Assembly (NCBI GenBank): GCA_018401435.1
Contig: JAGYJW010000011.1
Span: 62,001-126,000, forward strand
Direction: 5' to 3'
From: Deltaproteobacteria bacterium
Lineage (GTDB): Bacteria; Myxococcota_A; UBA796; UBA2385
DNA length: 64,000 bases
A program made the position numbers and the translations under genes. The notes beneath the pieces were generated by a model, which was not told the DNA's origin, did no database searches, and saw only the letters and a program-made list of their open reading frames with translations. Positions 9,198-17,864 of this stretch are shown here, piece after piece (position 1 is the stretch's first letter; each line of letters opens with the position of its first letter).

Positions 9198-10159
9198 CGC
9201 AGCTCCAGCACGACGCGTTGACCGATCAGGTCGGACACCGCGCAGCGCCCCTCGCGCAGCCAGGCCAGGCGGAAGGGCTGGCCGGCCGGCGCGCAATCCA
9301 AGGCAGGCTGCTCGGTGAGATCGGAGACCTCAACCGCATCTTCGATGACGAGACTGCCCGTCTCTGCGTCAATATCGGCCAGGGTCAGGGCCAGCAGCCC
9401 CGTGGAGATGGGGGCGCCGGGCAGGTCCAGCCACTGCTGGTCATGGCGCACCCAGTCGCCATCCAGGCCCATGGGCTGGGTCAGCCACTGCCAGCGGTTG
9501 CCGCCGCTGCCATCCAGGGCCAGCACCAGCAGCGTGGCCAGGTGGGGGTCCAGCGGGCGGCGGTCCACCAGCTCGCCGTCGTCGAATTCCAGCGCCTCGG
9601 GCAGCAGATCGGCGCGTTGGGCGTCCAACTCCAGCAGGGTGCCCCCGCCCAGGGCCACCCGCCAACGCAGGGTCAGCGCCGACTCGACCGCAGCGCTCAG
9701 GCGCGCGCTCCATCCGGCGGGCACCACCGCGCCGTCCAGGTCGGTGGCGGCGCGGGCGGCGCGGGCATCCAGCTCCCAGGCCTGGCCGAGATCGACCGCC
9801 TGCACATCCACCTGAAAGGGTGCTGGGGCCTCGCCCACCGTCACCTCGGCCGCGCGCTCGGTGCCATCGGGCGCGGTGACCCGCAGGCCCAGGCGTCCGG
9901 GGCCCGGCACCTCCACCCCAAAGCCCTCCCCCAGCGGCGCGCCATCCAGGGTCCAGGCCAGGGTGGGCCGCTCGGCGTGAAAGGGCTGGCCCGACCAGAT
10001 GGCCGCGCTGGCTTGCCCGTCCACCACCCCCACAGCGGCGATGCGGAAGGGCCCCAGGTCGTGGCGGTTGACCGCGAAGGGCTCGGCGCAGCCGGAGTAC
10101 AGCAGGGCGGGCAGCAGGGCCAGCAGCAGCAGCTGCGGCGGGGTGGAGGGAGCACGCAT
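9194..10159 (-). CDS. Lipoprotein with Ig-like segment, coupled to TonB receptor
   Basis: 321 residues. Lipoprotein signal with lipobox LLYSGC near residue 24. The first ~100 residues after the lipobox look like an Ig/PKD-type beta domain (TLAWTLDGAPLG, GPGRLGLRVTAPDGTERAAEV). The remainder is beta-rich without a recognised fold; two Cys (ALDCAPAG, GRCAVSD) near the C-terminus may pair. It ends inside the start of the receptor gene (ATGA). The 112-base space to the divergent response regulator at 10272 must hold promoters for both. A receptor accessory role is inferred from coupling only. Confidence 0.75.
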   Translation of the reverse strand: MRAPSTPPQLLLLALLPALLYSGCAEPFAVNRHDLGPFRIAAVGVVDGQASAAIWSGQPFHAERPTLAWTLDGAPLGEGFGVEVPGPGRLGLRVTAPDGTERAAEVTVGEAPAPFQVDVQAVDLGQAWELDARAARAATDLDGAVVPAGWSARLSAAVESALTLRWRVALGGGTLLELDAQRADLLPEALEFDDGELVDRRPLDPHLATLLVLALDGSGGNRWQWLTQPMGLDGDWVRHDQQWLDLPGAPISTGLLALTLADIDAETGSLVIEDAVEVSDLTEQPALDCAPAGQPFRLAWLREGRCAVSDLIGQRVVLELR

Positions 10160-10271
10160 CGCGGCCCCCTATCTCTGCGGTCGCCTGCGGTCCGCCGCAG
10201 CGGCCGATGCGGCCCCCATCGCAGCGCCCCCGGGCCCAAAGCGGGCTACACGCGGGGCACCGGAGGGAGCC

Positions 10272-10706
10272 ATGCGCATCCTGCTCGTCGATGACGATCC
10301 CCAGCATGTGGGCACGCTGCGCAGCCTGCTCGTGGCCGTGCTCGACGCCGAGGTCGACCTGGTCAGCAGCGTCGAAAGCGCCGTCTCGAAACTGCATGAG
10401 CACCGCTACGATGTGGTCATCACCGACATCTTCATCCCCTTGGGTCCCCAGCCGCGCGCGGTGCTGGGCCCGCGGTCGCGGCGCTATGTCAACGACGGGC
10501 TGCCCCACCTCGGCGGCTTGGTGCTGCTCGATGAGCTGGACCGGGTGGACCCCGCGCCCAAGATCCTCGCCCACACCGCCTGCACCGACTTCGAGCTGAT
10601 CGAGGTGCTGGGCGACCGGGTGACCGCGCGGGTGCCCAAGCCCGCCGCGGCCGAAGTGCTGCTGCGGGCGGTGATGGAGGCCCTGGACCTGCCTATTCCG
10701 GGCTGA
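10272..10706 (+). CDS. Single-domain response regulator (REC)
   Basis: 144 residues, ATG at 10272 preceded by GGAGGGAG. Receiver hallmarks: MRILLVDDDP (acidic pocket), DVVITDIFIPLG (phospho-acceptor Asp), AHTA (Thr/Ser switch) and RVPKP (Lys). A ~22-residue insertion after the phospho-Asp loop (between IPLG and GGLVLLDEL) is unusual for a receiver and may form a partner-specific loop. There is no output domain, so it would act by protein contact or in a phosphorelay. It is divergent from the lipoprotein/TonB-receptor pair and tail-to-tail with the lipoprotein at 10710. Confidence 0.85.
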   Translation: MRILLVDDDPQHVGTLRSLLVAVLDAEVDLVSSVESAVSKLHEHRYDVVITDIFIPLGPQPRAVLGPRSRRYVNDGLPHLGGLVLLDELDRVDPAPKILAHTACTDFELIEVLGDRVTARVPKPAAAEVLLRAVMEALDLPIPG

Positions 10707-10709
10707 GCC

Positions 10710-11294
10710 TCAGCCCCCGTCGCCGGGCTCGACATCGCTGGGGTCGGGGGTGGCGACGATGCGCACCGTCTCGGTCACCTCGCGGCCGTCCTGGTCCACC
10801 ACCGTCGCGGTCATGTCCAGGGAGGCATAGGCCAGCAGCTCGGGCGGCGTGTCGAGATCGCCGTCCACCAGCTCGCTCACGTCGATATAGGCATACATGC
10901 CCGGGTAGCTGCCGGCGCAATCCGGCTCGGCAACCAGCAGCACATTGAGCTGGTTGTCGGCGACCACCACGCCCGCCTCGGTGGCGATGACGAAGTGGAT
11001 GCGCACGATGTCGGTGGTGTGGTGCACCCGCACGCTGCCGAGCATGTGCCAGCCCCCTTGGGGGCCGTGCACCATCATCACGGGATCGCCATCGGACAGG
11101 GGCGAAAAAGTGTCGTCGCCGGTGCCCACCTGCAAGGCGGGCGGCTCACACAGGCAGGGGTCCTCCTCTACACAGACCACCGCCGTGTCCGGGGGTGGCC
11201 CCGTGTCTTGGGTGGCCGGGCCGGCCTTGTCACCACAGGCAGCGGCGAGGCCGAGCAGGCCCAGGCAACGGCGACCCGGCCCCTGCGCCCTCAC
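10710..11294 (-). CDS. Hypothetical lipoprotein
   Basis: 194 residues from a GTG at 11294 that overlaps the stop of ybaB (GTGA). The signal peptide ends LGLAAACGDK, a lipobox. It is followed by a short Thr/Pro/Asp linker, a Cys-rich bit (VCVEEDPCLCEPP) and a beta-rich domain of ~120 residues (HMLGSVRVHHTTDIVRIHF, ATVVDQDGREVTETVRI). I do not recognise the fold; it may be an Ig-like exposed domain. Co-transcription with ybaB is inferred from the overlap. Confidence 0.75.
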   Translation of the reverse strand: MRAQGPGRRCLGLLGLAAACGDKAGPATQDTGPPPDTAVVCVEEDPCLCEPPALQVGTGDDTFSPLSDGDPVMMVHGPQGGWHMLGSVRVHHTTDIVRIHFVIATEAGVVVADNQLNVLLVAEPDCAGSYPGMYAYIDVSELVDGDLDTPPELLAYASLDMTATVVDQDGREVTETVRIVATPDPSDVEPGDGG

Positions 11295-11614
11295 AGGCCG
11301 AGCATTCCCGGCGGAAGGGGCAGCCCGCCCATGAGCTGCTGCATGCCCTGCTCCAGCACCCCCCGGGCCTTGCGCAGCGCGTCGTTGGTGGCCGCGGTGA
11401 GCAGATCTTCGAGCATCTCGCGGTCGTCCATGGCGGCCTCGGCGATCTGCACGGCGACGATGTCCAGGCTGCCGTTGGCGGTGACCTGCACCATGCCATT
11501 TCCAGCCTGTCCGACCACCTCCTGGGTGGCGGCCTGGGCCTTCATCTCATCCATCTGGCGCTGAAAACCGGACATCAAGCCGCCGAGGGCGTTGGGGTCG
11601 AGGGGCAGGCTCAT
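11291..11614 (-). CDS. ybaB: YbaB/EbfC family nucleoid-associated protein
   Basis: 107 residues from the ATG at 11614, with AGGAG 6 nt upstream; this start fits the family length (~105). Family pattern: an N-terminal amphipathic helix with GLMSGFQRQMDEMKAQ, central strands NGMVQVTANGSLDIVAVQI, then LEDLLTAATNDALRKARGVLEQGMQQLMGG. EbfC proteins are dimeric, bind DNA and usually follow dnaX and precede recR; here neither neighbour is present, so this is a displaced or second copy. The gene overlaps the downstream lipoprotein by four bases. Confidence 0.9.
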   Translation of the reverse strand: MSLPLDPNALGGLMSGFQRQMDEMKAQAATQEVVGQAGNGMVQVTANGSLDIVAVQIAEAAMDDREMLEDLLTAATNDALRKARGVLEQGMQQLMGGLPLPPGMLGL

Positions 11615-11720
11615 GGCGATCTCCTGGGAGGGGGGGAGGCGGTAGGGGGGCAGCGCATCCCCAAGTGGCGGCGGGCGCGACCACCACACCCATAGCCTGC
11701 CCCAAGGTTAGCAAGCCGTC

Positions 11721-12974
11721 ATGTCCACCGCTCGGCAGGTCCCCGCATCCAGCGTCGCCTCGAACTGGTTGCAGCTGGGGCTGGCCCTCTCGATGAGCCT
11801 GCCCTGGACCCTCTGCGCCTTGCTGGGCTGGCAGACCCCGGACCTGCTCACGGCGGTGCTGGGAGGCCTCAGCATTCTGGGCGCGGCCTTCCTCTTGTCC
11901 TGGGGGGTCGAGACCGCCGAGATGGACCTGCCCCAGGCCCTGGCGGTGTCGGTGCTGGCCCTGGTGGCCGTGCTGCCCGAATATGCGGTGGACGCCACCT
12001 TCGCCTGGAAGGCCGCCCACGACCCGGCCCAGGCCGGCTACGCCATCGCAAATATGACAGGCGGAAACCGGCTTTTGCTTGGGCTTGGCTGGTCCACCCT
12101 GGTCTTCATCGCCTGGGCGCGCTTTGGCAAGCCGGGCATTCAGCTCCGCAGCCAGACCCGTGTGGACGTGGCGGTGCTGCTGCTGGCCAGCCTCTATGCC
12201 CTGGTGCCGGTGGCCCGAGGGCAGCTGACCCTGGTGGACACCGGCGTCTTCTTGGTGCTCTACGGCGTCTACGTGGTGGCCGCGACCCGGGCCGCCCCCG
12301 ACGACGAGGGCGAGGACCACGATGAGGACCTGCCGGGGCCGGCGGCGCTGATGGCCCTGCTTCCGGACTGGCCGCGTCGGGGCATCCTGGTCCTGCTGCT
12401 GTTGTGGTCTGCGGGCGTGATCTTCCTGGCGGCCGAGCCCTTCGCCGAGGCCCTGGTGCACAGCGGGAAGTCCCTGGGCATCGACGAATTCCTCCTGGTG
12501 CAGTGGGTGGCCCCCCTGGCCAGCGAGGCGCCGGAATTCGCGGTGGCCTGCCTGCTGGTCCTGCGCGGCCAGCTCTCCAAGGGCATGCTCACCCTGGTGT
12601 CCTCCAAGGTCAACCAGTGGACCCTGCTGGTGGGCACCTTGCCGGTGGTCACGTCCTTGTCCGCGGGGGAGCCCCGCAGCCTGCACCTGGACCTGCGCCA
12701 ACAGGAGGAGGTGCTGCTCACCGCCGCCCAGAGCCTCTTTGGCGTGGCGGTCCTCGCCAACCTCTCCCTCAGCCGCCTGCAGGCGGTGACCCTGGCCCTG
12801 CTCTTTGTCGGCCAGCTCTTTGTTCCCAGCACCCAGGGGCGCTTCGTCTTCGCCAGCGCCTATATCGCCGCCGCGGTGCTGGTCCTGGTGCTGAAGCGCG
12901 AGGCGCGCATGGGCCTGTGGCGCGCGCTTCGGGGCCTCAGCGGCGCCCTGTCGGGCCGCGGCGTGGGGGACTGA
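11721..12974 (+). CDS. Na+/Ca2+ exchanger-like (CaCA) membrane protein
   Basis: 417 residues with ~10-11 hydrophobic helices. Two inverted repeats carry alpha-type motifs: ALVAVLPEYAVDATFAWK in the first half and APLASEAPEFAVACLLVLRG in the second, each with the conserved Pro-Glu of CaCA exchangers. ANMTGGNRLLLGLGW and SSKVNQWTLLVGTLP match the G-N and SxxxN blocks that follow. A charged loop (EGEDHDEDLP) separates the halves. Known family role: sodium- or proton-coupled calcium transport in the inner membrane. It starts 106 bases from the divergent ybaB start. The cation is inferred. Confidence 0.85.
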   Translation: MSTARQVPASSVASNWLQLGLALSMSLPWTLCALLGWQTPDLLTAVLGGLSILGAAFLLSWGVETAEMDLPQALAVSVLALVAVLPEYAVDATFAWKAAHDPAQAGYAIANMTGGNRLLLGLGWSTLVFIAWARFGKPGIQLRSQTRVDVAVLLLASLYALVPVARGQLTLVDTGVFLVLYGVYVVAATRAAPDDEGEDHDEDLPGPAALMALLPDWPRRGILVLLLLWSAGVIFLAAEPFAEALVHSGKSLGIDEFLLVQWVAPLASEAPEFAVACLLVLRGQLSKGMLTLVSSKVNQWTLLVGTLPVVTSLSAGEPRSLHLDLRQQEEVLLTAAQSLFGVAVLANLSLSRLQAVTLALLFVGQLFVPSTQGRFVFASAYIAAAVLVLVLKREARMGLWRALRGLSGALSGRGVGD

Positions 12975-12999
12975 GCGCGGCCAGGTCGCGCGAAGCCCG

Positions 13000-13422
13000 C
13001 TACTCGGCCGCGTCGAGCATGCCTTGCAGGGCGCGGAGATCCCGCTTCCACTGCTTGTCCAGGGCCTCGCGCTGGGCCTCGTCTTCGAGGGCGGCGCCGC
13101 CGCTGTGCACCAGGGCCAGGCGGGTCTCTTCGCCGTCTCGGGCGATCTGGAAGCTCAGGCGCGCACCCTTGAGGGGGAATTCGCCGATGGTGTCGAAGGC
13201 GAATTCGAGGTGGGAGGTGGGCCGCCACAGGTGAATCAGCCCGCGGGCCTCGACGGGATTGCCGTCATCGTCTTCAGAGGTGACGACCACCCGGCCGCCC
13301 TTTCGCCCGTCCACCCGCGCCTCGTCCACCCACCAGCTTTGCAGCCCCTCCGCCGTCGTGAGCGCCGCCCAGATCTGACGGGGGGGAGCAGCGATGAGCA
13401 CCTGGTGGCGGATGGACGACAA
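13000..13422 (-). CDS. SRPBCC / AHSA1-type START-like protein
   Basis: 140 residues if started at the TTG at 13422 (GAGG a few bases upstream), the family's usual length; the frame stays open to 13698, but that part has no coding character. Family blocks: VLIAAPPRQIWAALTTAEGL near the N-terminus, WWVDEARVDGRKGGRV, and a long C-terminal helix (EALDKQWKRDLRALQGML). The SRPBCC fold is a hydrophobic ligand cavity; AHSA1 members have varied or unknown roles. It is divergent from the FG-GAP gene and shares its short intergenic region. Confidence 0.85.
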   Translation of the reverse strand: MSSIRHQVLIAAPPRQIWAALTTAEGLQSWWVDEARVDGRKGGRVVVTSEDDDGNPVEARGLIHLWRPTSHLEFAFDTIGEFPLKGARLSFQIARDGEETRLALVHSGGAALEDEAQREALDKQWKRDLRALQGMLDAAE

Positions 13423-13507
13423 GGCAGCCTCGGGGAAGGCGGGAGGACAGAAGATTGCGGGCGCCTCGTAGCCGGCCCGGTTTATTCTGACCAACGAAGG
13501 AGGGCTC

Positions 13508-14523
13508 CTGAAGCCAATCCACCCATGCAGGACGCCCTGGAGTCTGGCCTCGCTGTGGGTCTTTGCCCTGGCCTGCCGGGGCGACCCCAGCGGGCCGCCC
13601 CCGTCATCGGTGCACTGGCCCTCGGTGGGTGGCCCCCCTGGCACCGGGCGCTGGCAAGGCGTCGAGGCCGACGCCGGCTTCGGGTCCGCGCTGGCCATCG
13701 CAGGGGACCGGGTCTTTGTGGGCGCCCCCCATGGCGGGCAGGGACAGGTCTACGCGCTCTCGGCCGGGGGCCTGTCCCCTGCCCTCTCGGGGCCAGGACG
13801 CCTGGGGGCCACCCTGGCCGTCGCCGACGGGCTGCTGCTGGTCGGCGCCCCCCTGGACCACCTCGTGGTGGACGGGCGCGGCGGCACCCGGCTGTCTTCG
13901 CCTTCGGCGGGCATCGCCCTGGTGGGGGCTGCGGACGGGCGGTGGGCAGCCGCGGACGCCGATGGCCTGTGGCTGGACGGTGCACCCGGGCCAGCCCTGC
14001 CCGCCCGCGCCAGCAGCCTGGCCTTTGCGGCGGACCGGCTGGCCGCGGGCATGCCCCTGGGGCCCGACGCCTTGCAGGATCGACGGGCTGCGGTCCCCCG
14101 CGGGGCGCCCGGGGACGAGGCCGGCTTCGCGCTGGCTGCGGAGATGTGGACGGCGACGGCGACATCGAGTGGCTGGTGGGTGCGCCGGGCGCCGGGCGCG
14201 TCGATGTTTTCGAGCACGAAGAGCACGGGGCGGCCAGCCTGCACGGCGATGCCGGACGCTTTGGCGCCGCCCTCGCGGTGGCCGACGTGGACGGCGATGG
14301 CACCGACGATCTGCTGGTGGGCGCCCCCATGGCCAACCAGCGGCGGGGCCGGGTCGAGCTCTTCCGCAACGGCCACCTGGCTGACGCGACCGACAGCTGG
14401 GAGGGCGAAGAGGAGGGCGAGCAGCTTGGTTTCGCGGTGGCGGCCTCCACCGGCCGGGTGGTGCTGGGCGCCCCGGGGGCGGCGGGTCAGCCCGGCTCGG
14501 CCTGGGTGCTCACGCCGCCATGA
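13508..14523 (+). CDS. FG-GAP (integrin-alpha-like) repeat lipoprotein, frameshifted near 14145
   Basis: Two frames together give a ~335-residue beta-propeller-like protein. Frame one (to ~14145) has ALAIAGDRVFVGAPHGGQG and LGATLAVADGLLLVGAP. Frame two has GDVDGDGDIEWLVGAPGAGR, ALAVADVDGDGTDDLLVGAP and FAVAASTGRVVLGAPGAAG, with Ca2+-binding DxDGDG loops. The N-terminus reads as a lipoprotein signal (WSLASLWVFALAC) in frame one, reachable from a CTG at 13508 that has GGAGG just upstream; the only ATG (13525) is out of frame. Either CTG initiates or an indel lies near the start. Surface exposure is inferred. Confidence 0.75.
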
Positions 14524-14529
14524 TGGGCC

Positions 14530-15177
14530 TCAAAAGCGCACATTCTGCAGCAGGATGAAGACCATGATCACCGGTACGAAGCGCATGCCCATCTGAAAGC
14601 CGACGATGCCCACCAGGATGGCCAGCCCCACGCTCACCACCCGGGTGATCTTCCAGGCCAGCAGGGGCTTCATGGCCAGCTGCAGGCTGCTCACCAGCAC
14701 ATGGCCCCCATCCATGGGAAAGATGGGCAGCAGGTTGAAGAGGCTCCAGAAGATGTTGATCCAGATGAGGTTGTCCAATGCGAAGTGCACGCCGGGGGGC
14801 GCCGAATCGGGCACGACCAGCGAGAGCCCCAGGGCCAGCCCGCCCAGGGCGAGGCCGGCAAAGGGGCCCGCCAGGGACGAGAAGACGCCCTCTTTGGGCG
14901 TGGGGGCGCGGCCATATCGGCAGAGGCCCCCGAATCCGTGAACGACGATCTCTTGGGGTCGCAAGCCCAGGCGCCGCCCCACCAGGGCGTGGCCCAGCTC
15001 GTGGACGAGGATGGAAGCAAAGACCAGAATGCCAAAGATCAGCGCCCGGAGCAGGCTCTGGCCATCCGCGCCCCCACCGGCCGCCTGGGCGCCCAAGATG
15101 AAGAGCAGGATCAGGGCGGTCCAGGTCACCTGGATCGGCAGCCCGAAGAGCTGGAATCGAAGCAAGGTGGCATTCAT
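14530..15177 (-). CDS. Site-2 protease (M50) family membrane metalloprotease
   Basis: 215 residues, ATG at 15177. The zinc motif HELGH is at residues 59-63 inside the second hydrophobic helix (FASILVHELGHALVG). The third ligand region is NLLPIFPMDGGH at ~147-158. Six hydrophobic segments, no CBS or PDZ domain, so this is a minimal S2P resembling SpoIVFB/YwhC-type proteases. Known role: intramembrane cleavage of anti-sigma or signalling proteins. It is divergent from a Ser/Thr kinase with a 101-base gap, so joint regulation is possible but not shown. Confidence 0.92.
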   Translation of the reverse strand: MNATLLRFQLFGLPIQVTWTALILLFILGAQAAGGGADGQSLLRALIFGILVFASILVHELGHALVGRRLGLRPQEIVVHGFGGLCRYGRAPTPKEGVFSSLAGPFAGLALGGLALGLSLVVPDSAPPGVHFALDNLIWINIFWSLFNLLPIFPMDGGHVLVSSLQLAMKPLLAWKITRVVSVGLAILVGIVGFQMGMRFVPVIMVFILLQNVRF

Positions 15178-15278
15178 GTCAGGTCCGGGGATGGCGCGGC
15201 TATGCTGAGGGTTCTAACGACCCCCCGCCGCCCCGGAGGGTTCCCGCGGGCAGGCGTCGATGCCTGCAGGCGGCTACG

Positions 15279-17042
15279 GTGAACCCGCGCATGGAAGCCA
15301 TCGCCCCACCCCTCTCCGAGGGCCGCTACCAGCTTGTCGCGGTCCTTGGCCAGGGCGGCATGGCGACGGTCTACCGCGCCTGGGATCACCGCCTGGGGGT
15401 TGAACGCGCCATCAAGGTGCTGGCCCCGGCCCTCACCCGATCGCCGCGCATCCGCACCCGCTTCGAAAACGAAGCGCGCACCATGGCCCGCCTGGACCAC
15501 CCCAATGTGCTCAAGGTGGTGGACGTGGCCGAGGACGGCGAGCACGTCTTCCTGGTGATGGAGCTGGCCCGCGGCGGCAGCCTGGCCGACCTGCTGGAGC
15601 ACCGGGGCCCCGTCTCGCCGCGCCTGGCCCTGGAGCTGCTCAAGCCGGTGGTGGCCGCGGTGGGGGCGGCCCACGCCGAAGGCGTCGTGCACCGCGACAT
15701 CAAGCCCCAGAACATCCTGCTCACCGAGACCGGCAAGCCCCTGCTCACGGATTTTGGCATCGCGCAGGTCACCGACCCGATGATGCAGCAGAACCTGACC
15801 CGTACCGGCACGGTGATGGGCACCTGGGCCTATATGTCCCCCGAGCAGCGCAGCAGCGCCCGGCAGGTAGACAACCGCAGCGACATCTACGCGCTGGGGG
15901 CCACCCTCTACACGGTGGTGCGGGGGCAGATTCCGCCGGATCTCTTTGCGGCAGCCATGGACGAGAGCATCCTGGCAGAGCTTGTTCCCGAGGTGGCCGA
16001 GGTGGTGCGCCGGGCGACGGGCTACCGCCCCGAAGAGCGCTACCCCACCGCGGCGGCGATGGCGGAGGCCATGCAGCGGGCCTTGGAGGCCTTGCCCGAG
16101 GTCAGCAGCACCGACCGCCGCCTGACCCTGGGGGGTCTGGGGCAGACGGGCCCCCGGCTGACCGCCGACCAGCTGCCCGCTCGCTCCGAAGGCGGGGTGC
16201 TGGGGCGCCTCCAGCCCGCGAGCACGCCGGTGCGCACCCTGGCCGGAGAGGCCCCATTGGGCACCTTGGCCGGCTGGATCGACGGGAAGGGGGAGCCAGA
16301 GACCGAAGAGGCCGATCCGGTCCCCCGCGCTGCCCTGGATGCCGCGCGGGCCGCCCCCACCGTGGTCCAGCCCAAGGCCTCGCTGGGCCTCGACCCGGAC
16401 GCAGCGCACGCGCTGCCCCCACCCATCCGACGCCGCCTCGCCCCCTTTGTCAGCGGGCTGCTGCTGGTGGGCGCGGTCCTGGCCGTTGGGCTGTGGCAAT
16501 GGGGGCCGAGCGAGGTGTCGGTGCCCGTCGCAGGCCTGCCCGAGGCCCGGCCCGCGCCGCCCGCGCCGGCCCCCAAAGCCGCCGAGATCGCCGAGATCGC
16601 CCCGGTCGCCCCGGTCGCGCCGCCCCTGGGGTCGAGGAGGGGCCCGAACCGGACGAGGTGGCGGTGGCCAGCGCCCTCCTTCCGGGTCCTCAGGAGCCGC
16701 GGGCCCCCAGACGCCCCCGCCAAGCCGCACCCCGAAGCCGCGCCGCCGCAACAGGAGCCCCGTCCGGCCCCCGTGCCAACGGTGGTGCGCGCCCCCGACA
16801 GCCCCTCCGAACCCGCGCGCATCTCCGTCGAAGGTGATGCCGAAGCGCTGCAACTCAAGGACCTGGCCACCGGCGAGCGGCGCGCGATCACTGGCCCCCT
16901 CCCCCCAGGCAGCTACGAGGTGCTGGCACGTTTCGCCGGGCAAGCGAGCTACACCGTTGCCGGCCGCGTGCAGCTCAGCGCCGGGCAGACCCTGCCCCTG
17001 CGTTGCGACGCAAACTTCCGGAAGTGCATCGAGCGGCCCTGA
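15279..17042 (+). CDS. Membrane Ser/Thr protein kinase with C-terminal extracytoplasmic domain
   Basis: 587 residues from the GTG at 15279 (ATG at 15291 is an alternative). A complete kinase domain occupies ~17-275: GQGGMATVYRA (P-loop), AIKVL (Lys46), VVHRDIKPQN (Asp140), TDFG (Asp158) and YMSPEQR. A Pro/Ala-rich juxtamembrane region follows, then one transmembrane helix at ~390-410 (FVSGLLLVGAVLAVGLW), a Pro-rich linker, and a ~80-residue PEGA-like domain (ISVEGDAEALQLKD, PPGSYEVLARF). Two compensating indels near 16625 and 16700 seem to scramble ~25 residues of the linker. The downstream gene starts immediately after the stop, so it is coupled. Confidence 0.93.
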   Translation: MNPRMEAIAPPLSEGRYQLVAVLGQGGMATVYRAWDHRLGVERAIKVLAPALTRSPRIRTRFENEARTMARLDHPNVLKVVDVAEDGEHVFLVMELARGGSLADLLEHRGPVSPRLALELLKPVVAAVGAAHAEGVVHRDIKPQNILLTETGKPLLTDFGIAQVTDPMMQQNLTRTGTVMGTWAYMSPEQRSSARQVDNRSDIYALGATLYTVVRGQIPPDLFAAAMDESILAELVPEVAEVVRRATGYRPEERYPTAAAMAEAMQRALEALPEVSSTDRRLTLGGLGQTGPRLTADQLPARSEGGVLGRLQPASTPVRTLAGEAPLGTLAGWIDGKGEPETEEADPVPRAALDAARAAPTVVQPKASLGLDPDAAHALPPPIRRRLAPFVSGLLLVGAVLAVGLWQWGPSEVSVPVAGLPEARPAPPAPAPKAAEIAEIAPVAPVAPPLGSRRGPNRTRWRWPAPSFRVLRSRGPPDAPAKPHPEAAPPQQEPRPAPVPTVVRAPDSPSEPARISVEGDAEALQLKDLATGERRAITGPLPPGSYEVLARFAGQASYTVAGRVQLSAGQTLPLRCDANFRKCIERP

Positions 17043-17858
17043 ATGTTCCTCCCCTTGTTCTGGTTGACCACGAGCGCTGCCTGGGCAGCCCCCCCGGGGC
17101 TCTGTCCGGATGGCGGCACCACCGTGGCCGAATTCCAAGCCGCTGCCCGCACGGGAGAGGCGGCCTTCGCCGCGATGGATCTGCAAGGCCTCACCCAGGC
17201 CCGTGACGCTGCCCTGGCGGTCATTCCTTGCCTGGGCGAGCGCCTGCCCCTGGCGGTGGCGGCGGACTTTCACCGCCTGATGGCGCTGGCCGCCTTCACC
17301 TCGGGAGACGAGCAGCTGGTGCTCGCCGAATTTCACGCCGCCCGACGGCTGGTGCCCGGCTACCAGGTGCCCGAGTCGGTTGCCCCGCCCGGCCACCCGC
17401 TGCTGCAGCTCTACGATTGGTCCGATGACGCCGACGAGGGGCGCCAGGACCCCACCATCGGCCCGCCCGGCGGCCATGTGGTGGTGGATGGTGTGCGGGG
17501 GGCGGCGCGTCCGCGGGGCATCTCCAATATCGTGCAGGTCTACGATGCCGGCGAGCGCCTGGTCGAGACCCGCTACCTCGCGCCAGGCGAAGAGACGCCG
17601 GCCTGGGGCCCCCTGCCCGAAGAGCTGGCCAGCGCGCGCCGCCGCCACCGGCTCTTTGGGGGCACCGCCATCGCCTTTGCCGCGACCGCGGTCACCACCT
17701 ACAGCGTGTCGCTGGCCACGGCGGCGCGCTTTGACGCCGAGACGGACACCACCCAGCTGCCCTTGCTGAGAACGCGCACCAACAGCCTGTACTGGGCGGG
17801 CGTGGGCACCGGGGCAGCGGCACTTGCCTTTGGGACGGTGACCGTGCTCACCTGGTGA
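17043..17858 (+). CDS. Secreted/membrane protein coupled to Ser/Thr kinase
   Basis: 271 residues; the ATG abuts the stop codon of the kinase (TGAATG). Signal peptide MFLPLFWLTTSAAWA. The body has an alpha-helical TPR-like stretch (LTQARDAALAVIPC, ADFHRLMALAAFTSGDEQLVLAEFHAARRLVPGY), a beta region with VVVDGVRGAARPRG (PEGA-like), and two C-terminal hydrophobic helices (FGGTAIAFAATAVTTYSV and VGTGAAALAFGTVTVL). This design (helical repeat, PEGA-like segment, two membrane helices) is common next to myxobacterial kinases. It is inferred to be a periplasmic partner of the upstream kinase. Confidence 0.75.
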   Translation: MFLPLFWLTTSAAWAAPPGLCPDGGTTVAEFQAAARTGEAAFAAMDLQGLTQARDAALAVIPCLGERLPLAVAADFHRLMALAAFTSGDEQLVLAEFHAARRLVPGYQVPESVAPPGHPLLQLYDWSDDADEGRQDPTIGPPGGHVVVDGVRGAARPRGISNIVQVYDAGERLVETRYLAPGEETPAWGPLPEELASARRRHRLFGGTAIAFAATAVTTYSVSLATAARFDAETDTTQLPLLRTRTNSLYWAGVGTGAAALAFGTVTVLTW

Positions 17859-17864
17859 GCCCCC

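Noticed and set aside
15174..17648. 824-residue open frame on the minus strand opposite the Ser/Thr kinase
   Set aside because: It is the antisense shadow of a high-GC gene: Gly/His/Arg/Gln-rich, no domain, and it covers a kinase and its partner whose motifs are clear on the plus strand.
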